Shown piece after piece: positions 1 through 5,921 of a stretch of 10,099 bases of DNA. Each line of letters begins with the position of its first letter. Within the stretch, counting starts at the first letter, position 1. Under the pieces are notes generated by a model. That model had not been told where the DNA came from. It ran no database searches and was given only the letters and a program-made list of their open reading frames with translations. Both the position numbers and the translations under genes were made by a program. This stretch comes from Actinomycetota bacterium. Lineage in GTDB: Bacteria > Actinomycetota > Actinomycetes > Nanopelagicales > Nanopelagicaceae. The stretch lies in the NCBI GenBank assembly GCA_009927705.1, contig RFMK01000072.1, positions 1 to 10,099 of the forward strand, written 5' to 3'.

Positions 1-270
1 TTGATGGGTAAGGAGAATCTCAATCCCGTGCTCATCGCTTACCCAGTTCTACCTGGTGATAAATACCTTCTTTGTAGCGATGGTCTTACTGCGGTTGTTG
101 ATGAAGGCAAAATTGTTAGCGCACTGCAATCTGACTTACAAAGTGCTGTGAATTCTCTCGTGGACCTTACTTATAAGAATGGCGCGCCAGATAATGTCAC
201 AGTGATTGTCGCTGAGATTGGTGAAACTGTTTCGGCTATCACCCCAACTATGTTCGGAGCAGCATCGTGA
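1..270 (+). CDS. pstP: PP2C-family Ser/Thr protein phosphatase (PstP-like), C-terminal fragment
   Basis: This is the last 89 codons of a metal-dependent PP2C phosphatase that would reverse phosphorylation by the PknB kinase encoded next. The 5' part lies outside the window, so the in-frame TTG at base 1 is probably not the real start. Seen directly: the PP2C motif LLCSDGLT (visible residues 24-30, with metal-binding Asp27) and the final motif NGAPDNVTVIV (residues 60-70, with Asp64 and Asn65), which is typical of PstP. Only about 19 residues follow the catalytic core, and none form a membrane helix. Mycobacterial PstP instead carries a membrane segment and an external tail, so this version looks soluble. 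The stop TGA (268-270) overlaps the kinase GTG start, indicating translational coupling. Family assignment is firm; the symbol rests on both motif and context. Confidence 0.9.
   Translation: MMGKENLNPVLIAYPVLPGDKYLLCSDGLTAVVDEGKIVSALQSDLQSAVNSLVDLTYKNGAPDNVTVIVAEIGETVSAITPTMFGAAS
256..259 (+). promoter_or_regulatory. Ribosome binding site of pknB (GGAG)
   Basis: GGAG lies 7 nt upstream of the GTG at 267, inside the last codons of the phosphatase gene. It supports GTG 267 as the kinase start. It is one of the few clear Shine-Dalgarno sites in this window. Confidence 0.7.
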
Positions 271-1826
271 AGCGCGTTCTCGGTGATCGCTACCAACTCG
301 GCGCCATGATCGGCACTGGTGGAATGTCCGATGTATTCATTGCAGATGACCTCCGACTACATCGCGAGGTTGCGATAAAAGTTCTGCGAAGTGATTTAGC
401 CCGCGATCCCTCTTTTGTCACTCGTTTCAATAAAGAAGCGCTCTCTGTTGCTGCTCTTAATCACCCTGGAATCGTCTCGGTGTATGACTCAGGTAAAGAA
501 GAGACGCCTAGTGGGGTCATGCCATACATCGTTATGGAGTATGTAGAAGGAAAAACCTTGCGGGAAATAATCCATAAAGGTGAGCGTTTTCCGCTGCAAA
601 GAGCGGTTGAAATTGTCGAAGGTATTCTGACTGCGCTCCAGTATTCCCATAAGAACGGCATCGTCCATCGTGATATCAAACCGGGCAACATCATGATCAC
701 TGATTCTGGTGACACTAAAGTGATGGATTTCGGAATCGCCCGCGCTCTGGCCGATAGTGGTGCAACACTCACAAGCACATGGAACATAGTTGGAACTGCA
801 CAGTATCTCTCACCCGAACAAGCCACTGGTGGCCAAGCAGATGCGCGGAGTGATCTCTATTCGGTTGGTTGTCTTTTTTATGAATTAGTTTCTGGAAAAC
901 CTCCATTCTCTGGTGAGACTCCAGTTGCGATTGCTTACCAACATGTCTCTACGCCACTGACGCCTGTGACAGACATTGAACCGTCGCTTGATCCCGCTCT
1001 CAATAATTTCTTTAGCATTTCTTTGGCAAAAGATCCGGCAGACCGTTATCAGAGCGCGAATGCGATGTTGAAAGATTTGAAGAAGTTAGCAAAAGGCGAG
1101 GGAATCACTACCCAAATCCCTCGCACTAAAAAACCGATGAACCGAAATCGAATTGCAGCTTTGGTGTTATCGCTTGTCGTCCTGATTGGTGGAGCAAGTT
1201 TCTTTGTTTTTAATCCGAATTCCTCGGTGATCGTTGACTTGCCAAATGTTGTGGGGTTGACCGAAGCCCAAGCGCGCGAACAGCTTTCTGGATTCACCAT
1301 CACAATCCAACGCGCACCAGATCCGCGTATTCCGCGAGATCGCGTTTCAAATCAGTTACCACTTGCGACCACTCGTGTTTCGCAAGGTTCTTCGGTAACG
1401 CTCACGCTCTCAGATGGACCAGGTGATGCAATTGTTCCAACTGGGTTGATTGGCAAACCTTTAGAAGAGGTCCGCACTGCACTTGTTGCAGCTGGGTTAC
1501 GCGTCAGCCGCACGGTTGCAGTCGATTCCGAACAAGAACCGGGAATAGTTTTGAAAATTACCCCTGAGCCTGGTTCAACCGTAGAAGCAGGAACTGGAGT
1601 TGTGTTGGAGATTGCCAGCGGAAATGTTCAGGTTCCGCAATTAATTGGAGTCACTGAAATCGAAGCGCGTACCTTACTTACTCAAGCTGGCTTCTTGGTG
1701 AAGACAGTTGAAGCTTATGATGCAAACCAACCAATTGGAGTTGTGCTTGCTCAAGCTCCTAGCGGTGGTGAGACAAAGATTATTGGTTCATCAGTAACAA
1801 TCACTGTTAATAAAGCGCCGAACTAA
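267..1826 (+). CDS. pknB: Membrane Ser/Thr protein kinase with three PASTA domains (PknB)
   Basis: A 519-residue receptor-type kinase that phosphorylates cell-wall and division proteins and senses muropeptides or lipid II through external PASTA repeats. Kinase motifs seen: glycine loop GTGGMSDVF (residues 16-24), catalytic Lys38, Glu57, HRDIKPGN (134-141), DFG (154-156) and GTAQYLSPEQ (176-185). Thr169 and Thr171 in the activation loop align, by spacing to the GTAQY motif, with the autophosphorylated threonines of Mycobacterium tuberculosis PknB. One membrane helix spans about 296-315. Three PASTA units follow (about 323-384, 387-451, 452-516), one fewer than in M. tuberculosis PknB. The linker between kinase domain and membrane is only about 20 residues, much shorter than the mycobacterial one. 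Start GTG overlaps the phosphatase stop and has a good GGAG site. The stop overlaps the convergent trpG stop. Confidence 0.97.
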   Translation: MKRVLGDRYQLGAMIGTGGMSDVFIADDLRLHREVAIKVLRSDLARDPSFVTRFNKEALSVAALNHPGIVSVYDSGKEETPSGVMPYIVMEYVEGKTLREIIHKGERFPLQRAVEIVEGILTALQYSHKNGIVHRDIKPGNIMITDSGDTKVMDFGIARALADSGATLTSTWNIVGTAQYLSPEQATGGQADARSDLYSVGCLFYELVSGKPPFSGETPVAIAYQHVSTPLTPVTDIEPSLDPALNNFFSISLAKDPADRYQSANAMLKDLKKLAKGEGITTQIPRTKKPMNRNRIAALVLSLVVLIGGASFFVFNPNSSVIVDLPNVVGLTEAQAREQLSGFTITIQRAPDPRIPRDRVSNQLPLATTRVSQGSSVTLTLSDGPGDAIVPTGLIGKPLEEVRTALVAAGLRVSRTVAVDSEQEPGIVLKITPEPGSTVEAGTGVVLEIASGNVQVPQLIGVTEIEARTLLTQAGFLVKTVEAYDANQPIGVVLAQAPSGGETKIIGSSVTITVNKAPN

Positions 1827-2449
1827 CGTCCCATCACTGGCGATAGGCCTTCAGATTTCTTTCGACCTTCAGAATCACCACACTCCACCAACCAATTTCC
1901 TAGCATTTGATAACCGTGTTCTGTCATTACTGATTCTGGATGGAATTGAACTCCGTGAATTGGAAGTGTTGTGTGACGAATGGACATCACAACTCCGCTC
2001 TCACTTCTTCCTGTAACTTCTATTTCTTGTGGCAAGGTTTTTTCTTCGATTGCCAGTGAGTGATAGCGAGTTGCGACAAATGGTGTTGGGATTTCTGACA
2101 AAACTCCAGTGTTGTTATGTGAAACTACTGAAGTCTTTCCGTGTAGTAGTTCAGGTGCACGACTAACGGTGGCGCCAAACGCAACTCCGATGGCTTGATG
2201 GCCTAAACAAACTCCGAGCAGCGGCTTTGAAATTTCTGCACAACGTTTAATCATTGCGATGGAAACACCTGCGGCTTCTGGAGTTCCAGGACCAGGTGAG
2301 ATCAAGATGCCGTCATAGGAGTCTGCGACCTCAGCGGTGACCTCATCGTTTCGCACAACCGTGCACTCTGCGCCAAGTTGTTGGAGGTATTGAACGAGGT
2401 TGAAGACAAAAGAGTCGTAGTTATCGACGACGAGTATCCGTTTGCCCAT
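1823..2449 (-). CDS. trpG: Anthranilate/aminodeoxychorismate synthase glutamine amidotransferase subunit (TrpG/PabA)
   Basis: A 208-residue class I glutamine amidotransferase. It releases ammonia from glutamine for a chorismate-using partner (TrpE or PabB), feeding tryptophan or folate synthesis. Seen: the N-terminal ILVVDNYDSF typical of TrpG/PabA, oxyanion region SPGPGTP (51-57), nucleophile Cys81 in GVCLGHQAIG, and the His170/Glu172 pair in HGVQFHPES. The region HGKTSVVSHN (103-111) is also typical. A polar 17-residue tail (from about residue 192) follows the last conserved block. No synthase partner is present here, so the sequence alone cannot decide between TrpG and PabA, and one protein may serve both. 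In other actinobacteria this gene also sits beside pknB. The start ATG has an AAAGGA site 7 nt upstream. The stop overlaps the pknB stop on the other strand. Confidence 0.93.
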   Translation of the reverse strand: MGKRILVVDNYDSFVFNLVQYLQQLGAECTVVRNDEVTAEVADSYDGILISPGPGTPEAAGVSIAMIKRCAEISKPLLGVCLGHQAIGVAFGATVSRAPELLHGKTSVVSHNNTGVLSEIPTPFVATRYHSLAIEEKTLPQEIEVTGRSESGVVMSIRHTTLPIHGVQFHPESVMTEHGYQMLGNWLVECGDSEGRKKSEGLSPVMGR

Positions 2450-2470
2450 CTACCCATCCTTTCGTGTAAC
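2442..2470 (+). promoter_or_regulatory. Predicted promoter of crgA, placing the start of RNA at the start codon
   Basis: TTGCCC (2442-2447) and TGTAAC (2465-2470) are separated by 17 bp and resemble housekeeping sigma-factor -35 and -10 boxes. The -10 ends 8 nt before the crgA ATG (2479), so transcription would begin at or next to the ATG, giving a leaderless mRNA. No Shine-Dalgarno sequence precedes crgA, which agrees. The -35 box lies inside the first codons of divergent trpG. Prediction by eye only. Confidence 0.45.
2457..2462 (-). promoter_or_regulatory. Ribosome binding site of trpG (AAAGGA)
   Basis: On the minus strand AAAGGA lies 7 nt before the ATG at 2449-2447, fixing that start. 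It sits in the 29-bp divergent gap and is back to back with the crgA -10 element. Confidence 0.65.
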
Positions 2471-2478
2471 CTGCCACC

Positions 2479-2739
2479 ATGCCTAAGTCGCGCATCCGCA
2501 AGAAGAAGAAAGATAACCGTCCAGCCCCGGTCGTCGCTGAGACAAATCCGCTGGAGCTTGAGAGCCCTCGTTGGCTCGCGCCCACCATGGTTGGGGCCTT
2601 TCTCATCGGACTCTTCTGGATCGTCATCTTCTATGTTTCCCAGACTCGCTACCCAATCCCCAATATCGGGGCCTGGAACATGGTTGTGGGCTTTGCCTTC
2701 ATCGGCGTTGGGTTCTCCCTCGCTACGCGCTGGCGTTAA
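2479..2739 (+). CDS. crgA: Cell division protein CrgA
   Basis: A small (86 residues) two-helix membrane protein of the CrgA family, an actinobacterial septum protein that in mycobacteria and streptomycetes binds FtsZ and penicillin-binding proteins and helps coordinate septation with wall synthesis. Seen: a basic cytoplasmic N-terminus (MPKSRIRKKKK), a family-typical linker ending in SPRWLAP (29-35), helix 1 at about 35-53, a short connecting loop TRYPIPNIG (56-64), helix 2 at about 65-82 and a basic end (TRWR). Size and order match known CrgA proteins. It lies beside pknB/trpG as in other actinobacteria, divergent from trpG with a 29-bp gap. No Shine-Dalgarno site is visible, and the likely -10 box suggests leaderless expression. 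Its GC content is higher than that of the following genes. Confidence 0.95.
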   Translation: MPKSRIRKKKKDNRPAPVVAETNPLELESPRWLAPTMVGAFLIGLFWIVIFYVSQTRYPIPNIGAWNMVVGFAFIGVGFSLATRWR

Positions 2740-2751
2740 TACCTCTTTATT

Positions 2752-2769
2752 AATTACATCCATGTAATT
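2752..2769. repeat. Perfect 18-bp palindrome, candidate operator
   Basis: AATTACATCCATGTAATT consists of two perfect 8-bp arms around a CC centre. It lies 13 bp after the crgA stop and 76-93 bp upstream of the oxidoreductase ATG. No T-run follows on the plus strand, so it does not look like a crgA terminator. Its form (short centre, AT-rich arms) fits a site for a dimeric repressor such as a GntR- or TetR-type protein; this is inference. It overlaps the first DnaA-box-like 9-mer by 2 bp. Confidence 0.5.
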
Positions 2770-2799
2770 CTCCACAGGGTTATCCACCCCTGTGAATAG
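2768..2799. promoter_or_regulatory. Cluster of three DnaA-box-like 9-mers
   Basis: Three 9-mers each differ by one base from the relaxed DnaA-box consensus TTWTNCACA: TTCTCCACA (2768-2776, plus), TTATCCACC (2780-2788, plus) and CTATTCACA read on the minus strand (2791-2799). Starts are 12 and 11 bp apart, close to a helical turn, and an AT-rich stretch lies just upstream. The outer boxes point towards each other, so the same bases also form an inverted repeat (CACAGGG 2773-2779, CCCTGTG 2788-2794, 8-nt centre). Binding by DnaA is inferred. A plain stem-loop or another regulator's site is the alternative. Confidence 0.4.
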
Positions 2800-2831
2800 A
2801 CCCCTTCCACGAAAGTTCAGGGAACCACACC

Positions 2832-2837
2832 TACCCT
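2832..2837 (+). promoter_or_regulatory. Predicted -10 element of the Fe-S oxidoreductase gene
   Basis: TACCCT matches the actinobacterial TANNNT form of a -10 box and ends 7 nt before the ATG at 2845. Transcription would therefore start at the ATG itself. No ribosome binding site lies between them. I see no convincing -35 box at 16-18 bp, so an activator may be needed or the call may be wrong. Confidence 0.35.
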
Positions 2838-2844
2838 TGGGCTC

Positions 2845-4920
2845 ATGCTCGGAACCATCCTCGGTGTGATCGCCTACCTCCTTACTGTGGTCGCGCTCGT
2901 CGCCATCACCATCCGGTCACTCGAGCTTTATCGCCGCATCAAGGCTGGCCAGCCTGACCCCACACGTAGCAATAACAAAGCCCAGCGATTGGCCCTCATG
3001 GTTCGTGAGGTTCTCACTCACGCCAAGATGTTGAACTTCACTGGATCTGGAATTGCGCATTGGTTTGTGATGGTTGGTTTCGTTTCACTCTTTGGAACTT
3101 TAGTGACGGCATATGGCCAAATTTTTGATCCACATTTTGTTCTTCCGATTATTGGACATTTTGTTCCATACAACTTTTTTGTTGAACTGATTACTTGGTT
3201 GACTGGCATCAGCATTGTTGCGCTCATCGTGATTCGACAAGTTACGCGCGTTGTTAAGAAGGGTCGCACTTCACGCTTCTTTGGATCCGGCTCTTGGAAA
3301 GCGTATTTTGTTGAAGCGACTATTTTGGCGATCGTTTTCTGTGTTATCGCTCTTCGCGGACTAGAAGGCGCACTCCTTGGTGAGAAAGCAAAGAGTTTTG
3401 AATTTGCGCTCTCCCAACCGGCTGTAAACGCTTTCGATAATCTTGACGTTGCAACTTTAGAACAATGGATAGTAATCATTGCCGCACTTAAGATTATTAT
3501 TTCGATGACGTGGTTTATTGTGATTGCTGCGAACCTAACCATGGGTGTTGCTTGGCATCGATTCTTAGCGCCATTTAATATCTATTTCAAACGCAATGTC
3601 TCCGCTTCCCCAACTCTTGGCGCGTTGCCTGAGATGTTGTCTCATGGAAAACCGATTGATTTTGAAGATCCTAAAGAAGATGATGTTTTCGGTATCGGAA
3701 AAGCCGCAGATATTTCTTGGAAAGGTTTATTGGATATGGCTAGCTGCACCGAGTGCGGCCGCTGCCAATCACAATGCCCTGCCTGGCATACTGAAAAACC
3801 GCTCTCGCCTAAATTGCTTGTGATGGCGATGCGTGATCATGCGCTCGCAAATGTGCAATCTGATAAACCAATTGTGGGCGAGACCATCTCTCCCGATGTT
3901 CTCTGGTCGTGCACTACATGTGGTGCTTGCGTTAATGAATGCCCGGTAGATATCGAACATATCGATCACATCGTCAATATGCGCCGCTTCCAAGTGCTTG
4001 TTGAATCTGAATTTCCGACCGAGCTTGGTGGAACATTCCGCAACCTTGAAAAGGCGGGCAATCCATGGGGCGCAAATCGTATGGACCGCAACGCTTGGAT
4101 TAGTGAATGTGACTTCCCAGTCACTGTGATTGATGGTGAGTTACCTGATGAAGTTGAGTATCTCTTCTGGGTTGGTTGCGCAGGTGCCTATGAAGAGCGT
4201 GCGAAGAAAACCACGAAGGCTGTTGCAGAACTCCTTTATATGTCCGGCGTGAAGTTTGGTGTCCTCGGTGCGCGCGAGACATGTACTGGCGATCCTGCAC
4301 GTAGAGCTGGAAATGAGTTCCTCTATCAAATTCTCTCCCGTGAAAATATCGAAACGTTCAATCAGGTGTACTCGCATTACAAGGGTAAGAAGAAAGTTGT
4401 GGTGACCTGTCCGCATTGCTTCACCACTATCGGCCGAGACTACAAACAACAAGGATTTGAACTTGAGATGGTTCACCACACCCAGTTGTTAAACACATTG
4501 ATAAAAGAAGGTCGCTTAAAGCCGATTGCGAAACAATCTAAGAAGCTCACTTACCACGACCCTTGTTATCTCGGTCGCCATAACCAAATTTATGAAGCAC
4601 CGCGCGAACTTTTGGAATCTACTGGTGTTGACCTTGTTGAAATGCCTCGCAATAAAGAGCGTTCGTTCTGTTGCGGTGCTGGTGGTGGTCGCATGTGGAT
4701 GGAAGAGAAACTTGGGACGCGCATTAACTTGAATCGTGTTGATGAGGCGATTGCGACTGGTGCCGAAGAGGTTGCGGTTGGTTGCCCGTTCTGCCGTGTG
4801 ATGGTTAGTGATGGTGCAAAAGGTCGGGAATCAGATGTGGAAGTGATTGATGTAGCTCAAGCGCTACTTCGATCGGTTAAGAGCGGTGGTAACCAAAGTT
4901 CCACCAATCAACCCGCCTAA
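2845..4920 (+). CDS. Membrane-anchored (Fe-S)-binding oxidoreductase, FadF/EtfD type
   Basis: A 691-residue fusion of a membrane cytochrome-like module with a heterodisulfide-reductase-like Fe-S module. Five probable helices (about 2-24, 70-92, 106-132, 153-173, 205-233) resemble the NarI (nitrate reductase gamma) fold. Two 4Fe-4S motifs follow: CTECGRCQSQCP (301-312) and CTTCGACVNECP (356-367). Two cysteine-rich CCG-type domains come next, with Cys445, Cys480, Cys522/525 and then HDPCYLGR (571-578), SFCCGAGGG (607-615) and GCPFC (646-650). Length and order match Bacillus FadF (about 700 residues) and, more loosely, the longer mycobacterial EtfD, thought to pass electrons from ETF and acyl-CoA dehydrogenases to menaquinone. 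No etfAB or dehydrogenase gene is nearby, so the donor is inferred; a D-lactate or glycolate oxidase partner is possible. The 3' end overlaps the convergent rhomboid gene by 57 bp. Confidence 0.88.
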   Translation: MLGTILGVIAYLLTVVALVAITIRSLELYRRIKAGQPDPTRSNNKAQRLALMVREVLTHAKMLNFTGSGIAHWFVMVGFVSLFGTLVTAYGQIFDPHFVLPIIGHFVPYNFFVELITWLTGISIVALIVIRQVTRVVKKGRTSRFFGSGSWKAYFVEATILAIVFCVIALRGLEGALLGEKAKSFEFALSQPAVNAFDNLDVATLEQWIVIIAALKIIISMTWFIVIAANLTMGVAWHRFLAPFNIYFKRNVSASPTLGALPEMLSHGKPIDFEDPKEDDVFGIGKAADISWKGLLDMASCTECGRCQSQCPAWHTEKPLSPKLLVMAMRDHALANVQSDKPIVGETISPDVLWSCTTCGACVNECPVDIEHIDHIVNMRRFQVLVESEFPTELGGTFRNLEKAGNPWGANRMDRNAWISECDFPVTVIDGELPDEVEYLFWVGCAGAYEERAKKTTKAVAELLYMSGVKFGVLGARETCTGDPARRAGNEFLYQILSRENIETFNQVYSHYKGKKKVVVTCPHCFTTIGRDYKQQGFELEMVHHTQLLNTLIKEGRLKPIAKQSKKLTYHDPCYLGRHNQIYEAPRELLESTGVDLVEMPRNKERSFCCGAGGGRMWMEEKLGTRINLNRVDEAIATGAEEVAVGCPFCRVMVSDGAKGRESDVEVIDVAQALLRSVKSGGNQSSTNQPA

Positions 4921-5388
4921 ATGACCGCGCCAATCAACGCCACCTAGAACAAATCCGATCGCGAAGTTCAAACCAACAATTACAAGAATTGAGCGCCACT
5001 CAACGCCTGCGCGATTGCCAATTAACGCCAGTGACCCAAAGAGCCCAAAGATCATGCCGGATGCTCCAATTGAATAAACATATGCAGGATTGAATAGAAC
5101 TGAAAGCGTTGAGCCTGCTAACAAAGAAACAAGAAGGATGAGCGCATATTTAGCTCTACCAAAATAACTCTCCACAATTGTGCCTAGGGAATGAAGTGCA
5201 AAGAGGTTAAAAGCTAAATGCCACAACCCGCCATGAAGTAGCGCAACTGTTAGCAATCGGTAGTACTGGCCACTTTCAACATAAGCGCGATTCAATAATA
5301 AATTCTCTTCATATCCAGAGACAGAAATCTGCAGCAGATAAGAGGCTGCAATGATGAATACGAGTGAACCCGTAAGGGTGCGACGCAT
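4864..5388 (-). CDS. Rhomboid family intramembrane serine protease
   Basis: A polytopic protease of 174 residues that would cut transmembrane substrates within the membrane. Seen, numbered from ATG 5388: a first helix (about 8-24), the HGGLWHLAFN motif (52-61, with His57 and Asn61), nucleophile Ser110 in GASG (108-111) and catalytic His156 in GHLGG. Both members of the Ser-His pair are present, so it should be active; the substrate cannot be predicted. I chose ATG 5388, only 4 nt after the ppiA stop, because it gives the usual short N-terminus before helix 1. A GTG at 5448 would add 20 residues and overlap ppiA by 56 bp. Neither start has a clear ribosome site, and coupling to ppiA is likely. 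M. tuberculosis likewise has a rhomboid-family gene next to ppiA. The last 18 codons and the stop lie antisense to the oxidoreductase gene. Confidence 0.9.
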   Translation of the reverse strand: MRRTLTGSLVFIIAASYLLQISVSGYEENLLLNRAYVESGQYYRLLTVALLHGGLWHLAFNLFALHSLGTIVESYFGRAKYALILLVSLLAGSTLSVLFNPAYVYSIGASGMIFGLFGSLALIGNRAGVEWRSILVIVGLNFAIGFVLGGVDWRGHLGGLIGGTLVTTALNRSK

Positions 5389-5392
5389 CAAA

Positions 5393-5920
5393 TTAGGATA
5401 GCGAAACAGAATTGATTTTGACTGCTTGAACCGGACGATCGGCTCCACCAGTTTTCACTTCTGAGATCGCTTGTACAACTTTCTGTGAGGCTTCATCTTT
5501 CACTTCACCAAAAATTGTGTGTTTGCGATTGAGCCATGAAGTTTCGGCAACTGTTATAAAGAATTGTGAGCCGTTTGTTCCAGGGCCTGCGTTAGCCATC
5601 GCTAACAAATATGGCTTGCTAAAAGTTAGTTCCGGATGAAATTCATCAGCAAAGCGATATCCAGGTCCGCCAGTTCCGGTTCCGAGTGGATCGCCACCTT
5701 GAATCATGAATCCTTTGATGACGCGATGAAAAACAGTTCCGTCATACAACGGTTGATTTGTTTTTTCGCCAGTGCTGGGGTTTACCCATTCGCGCATTCC
5801 GGCTGCAAGTTCAACAAAGTTCGCAACAGTTTTTGGTGCGTGATTAGGAAATAGTTCGATGACGATGTCGCCCATTGATGTATGAAGTGTTGCGCGGGAA
5901 ATTGGTGGTGTGTCTGACAC
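5393..5920 (-). CDS. ppiA: Cytoplasmic cyclophilin-type peptidyl-prolyl isomerase (PpiA)
   Basis: A 175-residue cyclophilin that speeds cis-trans isomerisation of prolyl bonds in folding proteins. Seen: APKTVANFVELA (28-39), the active-site strand FHRVIKGFMIQGGDP (64-78) with catalytic Arg66 and Gln74, the MANAGPGTNGSQFFI block (108-122) and LNRKHTIFGEV (130-140). There is no signal peptide or membrane helix, so it is cytoplasmic. The GTG at 5920 is preferred because the conserved TLHTSMGDI strand (11-19) lies before the next internal ATG (residue 16), and because the frame further upstream runs straight into tRNA-Ala with no other start. That GTG is a single nucleotide from the tRNA 3' end and has no room for a ribosome site. 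The gene is probably co-transcribed with the tRNAs upstream and the rhomboid gene downstream. Confidence 0.95.
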   Translation of the reverse strand: MSDTPPISRATLHTSMGDIVIELFPNHAPKTVANFVELAAGMREWVNPSTGEKTNQPLYDGTVFHRVIKGFMIQGGDPLGTGTGGPGYRFADEFHPELTFSKPYLLAMANAGPGTNGSQFFITVAETSWLNRKHTIFGEVKDEASQKVVQAISEVKTGGADRPVQAVKINSVSLS

Positions 5921-5921
5921 G

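Noticed and set aside
461..826. Open frame on the minus strand inside pknB
   Set aside because: It lies opposite conserved kinase motifs, has no recognisable domain and no ribosome site; it is a shadow of pknB.
2302..2787. Long minus-strand frame covering the trpG start, the whole of crgA and part of the next spacer
   Set aside because: Its sequence is low-complexity polar, overlaps well-supported genes on both strands and resembles no known protein.
3018..3542. Minus-strand 174-codon frame inside the oxidoreductase gene
   Set aside because: It is antisense to the conserved membrane module, with no ribosome site or domain signature.
5389..5448. Longer rhomboid start (GTG at 5448), overlapping ppiA by 56 bp
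   Set aside because: No ribosome site is visible and the extra 20 residues are polar; ATG 5388 just after the ppiA stop is more likely. The longer form is not excluded.
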